Assembly (NCBI GenBank): GCA_017483235.1
Contig: JAFULE010000185.1
Span: 1 to 12,098 of the forward strand
Length of the DNA stretch: 12,098 bases
Direction: 5' to 3'
Origin: Faecalibacterium sp.
GTDB lineage: Bacteria > Bacillota > Clostridia > Oscillospirales > Ruminococcaceae
Shown: in pieces, positions 6,976 through 12,098 of the stretch
Position numbering within the stretch: position 1 is the stretch's first letter
How the letters are laid out: each line of letters starts with the position of its first letter
Notes under the pieces: model-generated
Told to the model about the DNA's origin: nothing
Seen by the model: only the letters and a program-made list of their open reading frames with translations
The model's database searches: none
Position numbers and translations under genes: made by a program

Positions 6976-7476
6976 ATGATGGTTCACCGATTCAAGCGAC
7001 TGCTGGTCTGCCTGGTGCTGACGGTTGTTCTGACCGGCTGCGCCCAAAACGGCAGGGAAAATGACCCGCAGGCCCTGCTTTCCCGCCTGACTGTCGAGCT
7101 GCAGCAGGGCATCGTCTGGGGCGAGTATACCCCTGACTTTGACGGAAGCCTTGGCGGCACGCCACTGCTTTTGAACGGTGCAGTGTGTGGCGGCATGGAA
7201 CTGATTGAACGATATACCGCTGAATTTGATGAGAATGGTGCGCCTGTAAAGGTTGATTGCTTTTCGGGCGGAATTGTGCTGGATCAGTTCGAACAGCTGC
7301 CCAGTCCATGCCCCTGTGTGACCGCGCGGTATCATTCGAAGGATGGCGCCACCCGCTGGTGTGCGTTTTGGGTGCCGCAGCAGACTGGCCCGCTGTATCT
7401 GCTCTGGCTGGATGCGGCTATCTGTGATTACAGCACCCTGCAAGGCCTTGCCATGTCGGTGGATATTCAGATATAA
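6976..7476 (+). CDS. Small predicted lipoprotein of unknown function
   Basis: This 166-residue protein has a clear lipoprotein signal: basic start (HRFKR), hydrophobic stretch (9-19) and lipobox VLTGC with Cys22 as the acylated residue. The mature part is a compact globular domain with several beta-strand-like segments, four cysteines between 98 and 140 (DCFSGG, PCPCV, WCAFW near the middle), and many aromatic residues. I do not recognise the family. The start is ATG 6976 with AGGGGAG (6962-6968), and ATG 6979 is an alternative. It is the last gene before the strong terminator, 75 bases after GH31. It is probably surface-attached, possibly a transporter accessory or a stress or envelope protein. 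The real existence of the gene is well supported by signal, ribosome binding site and terminator. Confidence 0.75.
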   Translation: MMVHRFKRLLVCLVLTVVLTGCAQNGRENDPQALLSRLTVELQQGIVWGEYTPDFDGSLGGTPLLLNGAVCGGMELIERYTAEFDENGAPVKVDCFSGGIVLDQFEQLPSPCPCVTARYHSKDGATRWCAFWVPQQTGPLYLLWLDAAICDYSTLQGLAMSVDIQI

Positions 7477-7482
7477 AAGTTT

Positions 7483-7531
7483 CCCTCCGCTGTAAGCTGT
7501 TTTGGAACGGCTTGCGGCGGAGGGATTTTTT
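7483..7531 (+). terminator. Rho-independent terminator of the sugar locus
   Basis: ccctccgc (7483-7490) pairs with gcggaggg (7517-7524). Inner pairing between taagc (7493-7497) and gctt (7510-7513) extends the stem, and the T-run tttttt (7526-7531) follows and continues as gtttt. It begins 6 bases after the lipoprotein stop and closes the + strand block. Confidence 0.9.
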
Positions 7532-7577
7532 GTTTTATAATAAATACATCTTATTAGGTTGTTATTTGGTTGCATGG

Positions 7578-7591
7578 GAAAAAGCTTTTTC
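7578..7591. other. Perfect 14-bp palindrome in the leader of the NTP pyrophosphohydrolase gene
   Basis: gaaaaagctttttc is a perfect inverted repeat with no loop, in the AT-rich stretch between the upstream terminator and the next gene. A TATAAT-like -10 element is at 7536-7541 but has no matching -35. The palindrome could be a protein site or chance in AT-rich DNA. Confidence 0.3.
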
Positions 7592-7632
7592 AAAAAGAGA
7601 AGTGTTGCTTGTGCCGAATGGGAGACTTTTCG

Positions 7633-7959
7633 ATGAGCAGAAAAAGAATGATCTATCACAAACTGGTTCGTGATCGCATCCCGGCAATCATTGAAGCGTC
7701 CGGCAGGCATTGCAGCATTCGAGTGCTGGAAGATTCTGAGTATTTGTGCATGATCGATGCAAAGCTGGATGAAGAACTGGCCGAGTATCATAAAGACCAG
7801 AATCTGGAAGAGCTGGCTGATTTGCTCGAGGTTGTTTATGCGGCGGCAGAAGCTCGTGGTTACAGTGCGGCACAGCTGGATGAACTGCGCGCAGCAAAGG
7901 CTGAAAAACGCGGTGCTTTCAAAAAACGCTTGCTTCTGATCGAAGCGGAAGAAGAATAA
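7633..7959 (+). CDS. MazG-like all-alpha NTP pyrophosphohydrolase (COG4997 type)
   Basis: This 108-residue protein starts with IYHKLVRDRIP (7-17), the hallmark of the small COG4997 branch of all-alpha NTP pyrophosphatases. The Mg-binding carboxylates are in place: Glu48 and Glu51 (DEELAEY), then Glu60 and Asp63 (LEELADLLE). Members hydrolyse nucleoside triphosphates to monophosphate and pyrophosphate and are thought to clear non-canonical nucleotides. I chose ATG 7633 because GGGAG (7620-7624) lies 8 bases upstream. In-frame starts further upstream at 7570 and 7618 have no ribosome binding site and would add a sequence unlike the family. It is probably co-transcribed with the rhomboid gene 38 bases downstream. 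Confidence in family is high, and the substrate is unknown. Confidence 0.88.
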   Translation: MSRKRMIYHKLVRDRIPAIIEASGRHCSIRVLEDSEYLCMIDAKLDEELAEYHKDQNLEELADLLEVVYAAAEARGYSAAQLDELRAAKAEKRGAFKKRLLLIEAEEE

Positions 7960-7997
7960 CCGCAGTACGAACAGATTATATAAGGAAACGAAAGATC

Positions 7998-8564
7998 ATG
8001 AAAAAGAAATTGAAGATATCCTATAATGCCCCGGTAGTGCTTACCTTTGTGCTGCTCTGTTTTCTGGTCACCCTTATCGGTCTGCTGACCGGCAGCCGCA
8101 GCACGACCTTACTTTTTTCGGCTTACCGCGGTTCTGTGACCAATCCGCTGACCTATCTGCGGCTGTTCACCCATGTGCTGGGCCACAGTGGATTGGATCA
8201 CTTCATCGGTAATGGCATGTATCTGCTGTTGCTGGGGCCGCTGCTGGAGGAAAAATACGGTTCAGCAACCATGCTCAAGGTCATTCTGGCCACTGCGCTG
8301 GTTACCGGCGTGGTGCACTGTGTATTGTGGAGCAACACGGCATTGTGCGGTGCGAGCGGTGTGGTGTTTGCATTTATCGTACTGTCGTCCTTCACCGCAT
8401 TCAAAGAAGGGGAGATCCCGCTGAGTTTTTTGCTGGTCGCCATTCTGTACGTGGGGCAGGAAGTGTCCAGTGGCCTGCTGATTGCGGATAATGTATCCAA
8501 TCTTACCCATATTATCGGTGGTGTCGTAGGGGCATCGGCAGGATATATGCTCAATCGTAAATAA
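7998..8564 (+). CDS. Rhomboid family intramembrane serine protease
   Basis: This 188-residue polytopic membrane protein has about six hydrophobic segments (roughly 12-31, 72-83, 92-111, 118-132, 141-155, 170-185). Rhomboid marks are HFIGN (His68 to Asn72, oxyanion motif), the catalytic Ser120 in GASG, and the partner His171 in LTHIIGG. The spacing from Asn72 to Ser120 (48) and Ser120 to His171 (51) is close to that of GlpG. Both catalytic residues are present, so it should be an active protease cutting within or near membrane helices. AAGGA (7982-7986) precedes ATG 7998 by 11 bases. It is a minimal core rhomboid with no N-terminal cytosolic domain. The substrate is unknown. Confidence 0.9.
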   Translation: MKKKLKISYNAPVVLTFVLLCFLVTLIGLLTGSRSTTLLFSAYRGSVTNPLTYLRLFTHVLGHSGLDHFIGNGMYLLLLGPLLEEKYGSATMLKVILATALVTGVVHCVLWSNTALCGASGVVFAFIVLSSFTAFKEGEIPLSFLLVAILYVGQEVSSGLLIADNVSNLTHIIGGVVGASAGYMLNRK

Positions 8565-8597
8565 ACGGCTATATAGTAATCCCCAATAATTCAATAG

Positions 8598-8635
8598 AAG
8601 AAGCCCTCCGTTTTACGAAACGGAGGGCTTCTTTT
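8598..8635. terminator. Convergent-gene terminator hairpin
   Basis: A perfect 16-bp stem (8598-8613 with 8618-8633) encloses a 4-base loop, tacg. On the + strand it is followed by tt and a further T-rich stretch, ending the rhomboid transcript. On the - strand the stem lies 14 bases past the LacI-family stop and is followed by cttctatt-like sequence, so it can serve both genes. Confidence 0.9.
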
Positions 8636-8647
8636 ATGCTTTTATCG

Positions 8648-9667
8648 TTATACCGGCGGCAGGCTGCAGCTTTCCCGCTTGACCACCGTGGAAGGGAACT
8701 CCACAACAATGTTACTGCTGTGGCAGCCTTCAATTCGATCCAGCAAAACATGAACTGCGGTTTTGCCCATCTCTTCCAGCGGGACATTGATGCTGGCCAG
8801 CATGGGGGAGGTATACTGCACGTTCTCAATATTGTTGACGCCGATGATCGAAAGATCGCGGGGCAGCTTCAAGCCGCGGTCTTTGGCAGCACGCAGTGCA
8901 CCAATGGCGGTAATATCGTTGCCGCAGAATACTGCGGTAATGTCGGGGGCTTTGTCAAGCAGGCGCAGCATGCCCTGATAACCGCCTTCCATCGAGAGCT
9001 CGGAATCATCCGAAAGCAGCCGTGCGTCGGTCGGCAGGCCCAAACTGTTCAGTGCATGCAAAAAGCCATGCATCCGAGCTTCCTGACAACCAACATATCC
9101 GATTTTGCGATGCCCCAGCGAATACAGATATTCCACTGCAGACTGTGCGGCCTTGAAGCCATCGCAAATTACCTGATCGCACTTTACGTCCAGACGGTTC
9201 AGGCCCACATATACAATCTTTTTGAAATGTTTGCGCACACGGCGGTAAAGGCTGGCATCAAAACGCCCCAGAATGATCAAGGAATCCGAAGGGTTTGCGG
9301 CAAAGGTGTTCAGCAGAATGGGGCTGTCCAGATCAACAGAGGAAAAGGTGTAGTGCAGAATATAGCCGCACTTAAAGGCTTCGCGCTCGATCGCACTGGT
9401 CAGCTTTGTAAAAAACGGATCGTCTTTGGTTTCATGGGGCGGGCAGGCGAACATACAGTACAAAAGCTTTACATCTGGAATTTCCACCGGTGCGGTGGTT
9501 TTCAATGCCCGTGCCGCTGCATTGGGGGTATAACCCTGACGGCGAGCCACTTCCCAGATCTGTGCCTGTAGACTTTTACTGGCTGCAGAGGTTTTTTCGT
9601 TATTCAGCACACGCGAAACCGTAGAGATGGATACCCCCACTTCGGCAGCAATATCTTTCAGTGACAT
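8648..9667 (-). CDS. LacI-family transcriptional regulator
   Basis: This 339-residue repressor has an N-terminal helix-turn-helix (residues 3-22, DIAAEVGVSISTVSRVLN), a hinge helix (PNAAARALK, 48-56) and a periplasmic-binding-protein-like effector domain. The effector domain includes HRKIGYVG and the C-terminal landmark PRDLSIIGVNNIE...TSPMLASINVPLEEMGKTAV. The hinge normally inserts at a central CG of a palindromic operator, which fits the gcaaacgtttgc site in the divergent promoter region. I chose ATG at 9667 because GGGAGG (9680-9675) lies 7 bases upstream. The ATG at 9673 is too close to that site, and the longer open frame to 9748 overlaps the promoter. It probably controls the divergent LarA-like/ABC unit and itself in response to a sugar or sugar acid. 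The effector is unknown. Confidence 0.93.
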   Translation of the reverse strand: MSLKDIAAEVGVSISTVSRVLNNEKTSAASKSLQAQIWEVARRQGYTPNAAARALKTTAPVEIPDVKLLYCMFACPPHETKDDPFFTKLTSAIEREAFKCGYILHYTFSSVDLDSPILLNTFAANPSDSLIILGRFDASLYRRVRKHFKKIVYVGLNRLDVKCDQVICDGFKAAQSAVEYLYSLGHRKIGYVGCQEARMHGFLHALNSLGLPTDARLLSDDSELSMEGGYQGMLRLLDKAPDITAVFCGNDITAIGALRAAKDRGLKLPRDLSIIGVNNIENVQYTSPMLASINVPLEEMGKTAVHVLLDRIEGCHSSNIVVEFPSTVVKRESCSLPPV

Positions 9668-9724
9668 GGCCATCCCTCCCGGAGAAAATAAAGTTGATCT
9701 GTTATTTTTATGAACATTGTTATC

Positions 9725-9753
9725 ATTATACTGGAAAGAAGGAACCATGACAA
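9725..9753 (-). promoter_or_regulatory. Promoter of the LacI-family regulator
   Basis: Read on the - strand, TTGTCA (9753-9748) and TATAAT (9730-9725) are separated by exactly 17 bases. This is close to the ideal housekeeping sigma factor promoter. It would start transcription near 9718, leaving a leader of about 50 bases before the chosen start at 9667. Confidence 0.75.
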
Positions 9754-9810
9754 TACGATTCGAGCAATAATTTTTCTTTGGGTTTCGATTTGGTTACAAT
9801 GGCCAAATAA

Positions 9811-9841
9811 TTAACGAAAATCGCAAACGTTTGCTTAAAAT
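9811..9841 (+). promoter_or_regulatory. Candidate promoter of the LarA-like unit, straddling the operator
   Basis: TTAACG (9811-9816) and TAAAAT (9836-9841) could act as -35 and -10 with a rather long 19-base spacer. The perfect palindrome lies inside this spacer, the classic position for repression. Another -10-like element, TATAAA (9931-9936), lies closer to the gene but has no good -35. The true start site is uncertain. Confidence 0.35.
9823..9834. promoter_or_regulatory. LacI-family operator
   Basis: gcaaacgtttgc is a perfect 12-bp palindrome centred on CG, the form bound by LacI/PurR-type repressors through their hinge helices. It lies in the intergenic region divergent from a LacI-family gene, about 70 bases upstream of that gene's -35 and about 138 bases before the LarA-like start. 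It is the best candidate operator of this locus. Confidence 0.7.
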
Positions 9842-9907
9842 TTTGCTTTAAATTTGCGTAAATTTCTTGATTTTTAAAAGTTCGTTTGTTAACCTTGTGG
9901 TACAAAA

Positions 9908-9945
9908 GCTGCATTTGTTGAAATGTATTGTATAAAATGTGCAGC
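9908..9945 (+). other. Leader hairpin upstream of the LarA-like gene
   Basis: gctgca (9908-9913) can pair with tgcagc (9940-9945), enclosing an AT-rich loop, 13 bases before the ribosome binding site GAGGTGAG (9959-9966). It exists in RNA only if transcription begins upstream of 9908. A regulatory role is speculative. Confidence 0.25.
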
Positions 9946-9971
9946 AGAATAACAGCGTGAGGTGAGCATTC

Positions 9972-11453
9972 GTGAAACATTTTGAGTTCGAATACGGTGC
10001 CGGCACCATGGGCGCCAACCTGCCCGACTATACCGATGAATTTATCCCCGGCATCACGGTTCCCGATCCGGATTACATCCCCGAGGATCAGCTGGAGGCA
10101 GCCTATCTGGAAAGCCTGCACAATCCCATCGGCATGAAGCCTGTCACCGAGTTGGCCCACAAGGGCAGCAAGGTGGTGTTCATTGTGCCTGACCGCGTCA
10201 AGGGCGGCGAGCAGCCCACCAGCCACCGCAAGCTGAGCATCAAGTACATCCTGCGCGAACTGTACAGCGTTGGTGTAGAGCAGAAGGATATCCTGTTCAT
10301 CATCTCCAACGGCCTGCATCCCCGCAGCACCGATAAGGACGCGCTGGCTATCTTCGGCCGCGAGCTGTACGACCAGTTCTGGCCCACCGGCCAGATCATC
10401 AGCCACGACTCGGAAGATCCTGATCACATGGTGGATCTGGGCCTGACCGACAGGGGAGACCCGGTATGGATGAACAAGTACGTATACGAGTGTGACCTGC
10501 CCATCCTGATCGGCCATGTCAACGGCAACCCCTACGGCGGCTACTCGGGTGGTTACAAGCACAGCGCCACCGGCATTACCAACTGGCGCAGCATTGCCAG
10601 CCACCATGTGCCGCAGGTCATGCACCGCGACGACTTTACCCCGGTCAACGGCGGCAGCCTGATGCGTGATAAGTTCAACGAGATCAGCATGAAGATGGAA
10701 GAGAAGATGGGCCATCCCTTCTTCTGCTGCGACGCCGTGCTGGACTCGAAGAGCCGCCAGATCGCCATCTTCTCGGGCTATGCAGCCCAGATGATGCCCG
10801 AAAGCTGGAAGGTGGCCGACAAGCGCACCTACGTGCACTGGGCCGAAAAGAAGTACGATGTGCTGGTATTCGGCATGCCCCAGAAGTTCCACTACGGCGA
10901 CGGCATGGGCACCAACCCCATCATGATGATGCAGGCGCTGAGCGCACAGGTGCTGCGTTTCAAGCGCGTGATGAGCGACCGCTGTGTGATCATCTGCTCC
11001 AGTTTGTGCAACGGCTTCTTCAACGATAAGGCATGGCCCTATCTGCGCAGCTGCTACGAGTGGTTCCAGCAGGACCAGATGAATGTGCTGCCGGATATGA
11101 ACCGTCTGGGCGAATACTACGCCACCAACGAAGAGTACATTCGCCAGTATCGTTTTGCCAATGCGTTCCATCCGTTCCACGGCTTCAGCATGATGAGCTG
11201 CGGCCACATTGCCGAGATGAACACCAGTGCCATCTACATCGTTGGTGCCGAAGAGCCGGGCATCGCCCGCGGCATGGGCCTGAAGACCCGCGCCACCTTC
11301 GAAGAGGCGTTGGAAGATGCCATGAAGAAATACCTGCCCGAAAACCCCAACATTCTGGCCCTGCCTCTGACCTTTAAGACCACCAGCGTCCACCTGTGCA
11401 TGAAGAACCCTGCCGATGACTGCATGGACGCCTACGGCCACGTAAACCACTGA
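9972..11453 (+). CDS. LarA-like nickel-pincer racemase/epimerase family protein (DUF2088)
   Basis: This 493-residue protein of the lactate racemase (LarA) superfamily uses a GTG start with GAGGTGAG (9959-9966) just upstream. Superfamily marks are Arg75 (VPDRV), His116 (SNGLHPRST), the glycine-rich GGYSGGYK (189-196) whose Lys196 should carry the nickel-pincer cofactor, and His212 (SHHVPQ), equivalent to the nickel ligand. As I recall L. plantarum LarA, the equivalents are Arg75, His108, Lys184 and His200. The second catalytic His is ambiguous: His182 lies four residues further from the Lys than expected, and Asn186 occupies the expected place. At 493 residues it is longer than lactate racemase (about 425). 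Characterised relatives racemise lactate, malate and other 2-hydroxy acids or epimerise D-gluconate at C2. No cofactor-synthesis genes (larB, larC, larE) are in the window. Codons are strongly biased, suggesting high expression. Confidence 0.85.
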   Translation: MKHFEFEYGAGTMGANLPDYTDEFIPGITVPDPDYIPEDQLEAAYLESLHNPIGMKPVTELAHKGSKVVFIVPDRVKGGEQPTSHRKLSIKYILRELYSVGVEQKDILFIISNGLHPRSTDKDALAIFGRELYDQFWPTGQIISHDSEDPDHMVDLGLTDRGDPVWMNKYVYECDLPILIGHVNGNPYGGYSGGYKHSATGITNWRSIASHHVPQVMHRDDFTPVNGGSLMRDKFNEISMKMEEKMGHPFFCCDAVLDSKSRQIAIFSGYAAQMMPESWKVADKRTYVHWAEKKYDVLVFGMPQKFHYGDGMGTNPIMMMQALSAQVLRFKRVMSDRCVIICSSLCNGFFNDKAWPYLRSCYEWFQQDQMNVLPDMNRLGEYYATNEEYIRQYRFANAFHPFHGFSMMSCGHIAEMNTSAIYIVGAEEPGIARGMGLKTRATFEEALEDAMKKYLPENPNILALPLTFKTTSVHLCMKNPADDCMDAYGHVNH

Positions 11454-11474
11454 TTTTGGAAGGAGTGCCGCGGC

Positions 11475-11498
11475 GGCGCGACCCAAGAGGTCGGCGCC
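11475..11498 (+). other. Intercistronic GC-rich hairpin
   Basis: ggcgc plus gacc (11475-11483) pairs with ggtc plus gcgcc (11489-11498), with a single bulged G at 11493 and a 5-base loop. It has no T-run. It lies between the LarA-like stop and the strong ribosome binding site AAAGGAG (11516-11522) of the lipoprotein gene. It may protect the abundant binding-protein message from 3' decay, which would allow uneven expression within one operon. Confidence 0.5.
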
Positions 11499-11529
11499 CG
11501 GTACTAAATATAAACAAAGGAGTATTACT

Positions 11530-12098
11530 ATGAAAAAGATCACTCGTCGTGCATTCCTGGAAGTTCTGGGTATCAGCGCAGCTGCCACCGCTCTGGTCGC
11601 CTGCGGCGGTTCCTCCAGTTCTGCTCCTGCTGCCGGCAGCACTGCCGGTGGTGAGACCAAGAAATCCACCCTGGGCCTGACTCCGCTGGCCGAGCGCACC
11701 ACCCTGAGCATTGGCTTCTTTGCCGGTTCCGCTCACGGTATGCCCTACTATGTTGCCGACAAGATGGGCTTCTATGATGAGCTGAACATTGACGTCGAGT
11801 ACCAGTCCTTCACCGGCGGCCCCGCCATGATGGAAGCCAGCGCCGACTGGGATATCTGTGACGTTGGCGGCCCCGGCGTTCTGAACGGCATGAAGAACTA
11901 CGACATCAACATGATCGGTGTCTGCGACAACGAGTTCAACACCGCTCTGTTCGTCCGTCCCGACAGCGATCTGGCCAAGAAGCCTGAGGATCCTGAGGTC
12001 TGGCGCGGCAAGGAGGTTCTGCTGAACAAGGGCACCACCCTGCAGTATATGTTCATGCAGTACATGAAGAAGATCGGCATCGAGGATCTGGATGCTTA
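11530..12098 (+). CDS. ABC transporter substrate-binding lipoprotein, SsuA/NMT1-like, N-terminal part
   Basis: The gene starts at ATG 11530 with AAAGGAG (11516-11522) and runs off the right edge after 189 residues. The signal peptide combines a twin-arginine motif (TRRAFLEV, residues 5-12) with a hydrophobic stretch and lipobox LVACG, Cys25 being the anchor, so export is probably by Tat followed by lipidation. A Ser/Ala/Gly-rich linker (26-45) leads into a domain typical of nitrate/sulfonate/taurine-type binding proteins: LSIGFFAGSAHGMPYYVADKMGFY (60-83), then ELNIDVEYQSFTGGPAM and WDICDVGGPGVLNGMK. These proteins usually bind small anions or organic acids. Its neighbour is a hydroxy-acid racemase-like enzyme, so a hydroxy acid ligand is plausible. 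Permease and ATPase genes should follow outside the window. Confidence 0.85.
   Translation, partial: MKKITRRAFLEVLGISAAATALVACGGSSSSAPAAGSTAGGETKKSTLGLTPLAERTTLSIGFFAGSAHGMPYYVADKMGFYDELNIDVEYQSFTGGPAMMEASADWDICDVGGPGVLNGMKNYDINMIGVCDNEFNTALFVRPDSDLAKKPEDPEVWRGKEVLLNKGTTLQYMFMQYMKKIGIEDLDA

Larger units (their letters stand above)
9668..9971. other. AT-rich divergent regulatory region
   Basis: This 304-base gap between the repressor and the LarA-like gene is far richer in A and T than the flanking genes. It holds the repressor's ribosome binding site (9675-9680) and promoter (9725-9753), one perfect LacI-type palindrome (9823-9834), a weaker related sequence aaatttgcgtaaattt (9850-9865), candidate + strand -10 elements, and a leader hairpin. 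No small gene was convincing. Confidence 0.8.

Noticed and set aside
6310..7791. Antisense open frame crossing the GH31 end, the lipoprotein and a strong terminator
   Set aside because: It runs through a clear rho-independent terminator and two real genes, so it is not coding.
8636..9571. Open frame on the + strand opposite the LacI-family gene
   Set aside because: The - strand protein has complete LacI-family architecture and a good promoter. The opposite frame has no family features.
9823..9834. CcpA catabolite-repression (cre) site
   Set aside because: The palindrome shares the central CG but lacks the TG...CA flanks of the cre consensus. An operator of the adjacent LacI-family protein fits better.
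9726..11711. Antisense open frame of about 660 codons over the LarA-like gene
   Set aside because: It is Val/His/Ala/Gly-rich nonsense from the biased codons of the + strand gene, and it also overlaps the regulatory region.

Overview
The window looks like chromosomal DNA of a moderately GC-rich anaerobic Firmicute, most plausibly a gut Oscillospiraceae/Clostridia member. This is inferred from strong AAGGAG-type ribosome binding sites, lipoprotein ABC binding proteins, Firmicute-like LacI and GH31 proteins, and GC-rich genes separated by AT-rich promoters. No rRNA, tRNA, CRISPR array, insertion sequence or phage gene is visible.

Region 1 (1-7476, + strand) is a carbohydrate catabolic locus. 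It starts with the C-terminus of a sugar ABC-transporter binding protein. Then come a DUF218/YdcF-like protein, a HAD-family phosphatase, an UlaG-like metallo-beta-lactamase-fold hydrolase, an enolase-superfamily sugar-acid dehydratase (DgoD-like), a short-chain dehydrogenase, a GH31 alpha-glycosidase and a small orphan lipoprotein. Spacing is tight: the hydrolase and dehydratase overlap by ATGA. A strong rho-independent terminator at about 7483-7531 ends the block. Read as chemistry, GH31 releases a sugar, the SDR oxidises it, the MBL hydrolase could open a lactone, and the dehydratase makes a 2-keto-3-deoxy acid. That resembles a non-phosphorylative sugar-acid route. The families are visible in the sequence, but the pathway is inference.

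Region 2 (7633-8564, + strand) is a short housekeeping pair: a MazG-like all-alpha NTP pyrophosphohydrolase and a rhomboid intramembrane serine protease. It closes with a 16-bp stem terminator at 8598-8635, which is shared with the convergent regulator gene.

Region 3 (8648-12098) has a LacI-family repressor on the - strand. It is divergent from a + strand unit encoding a LarA-like (nickel-pincer racemase/epimerase superfamily) protein and the N-terminal part of a Tat-type lipoprotein ABC binding protein (SsuA/NMT1-like). The 304-bp AT-rich intergenic region holds a near-consensus promoter for the repressor and a perfect 12-bp palindrome, gcaaacgtttgc, typical of LacI-family operators. This suggests a regulated uptake-plus-isomerisation module for a hydroxy or sugar acid. 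Both this module and Region 1 point to sugar-acid metabolism, but no sequence evidence shows that they are one pathway.
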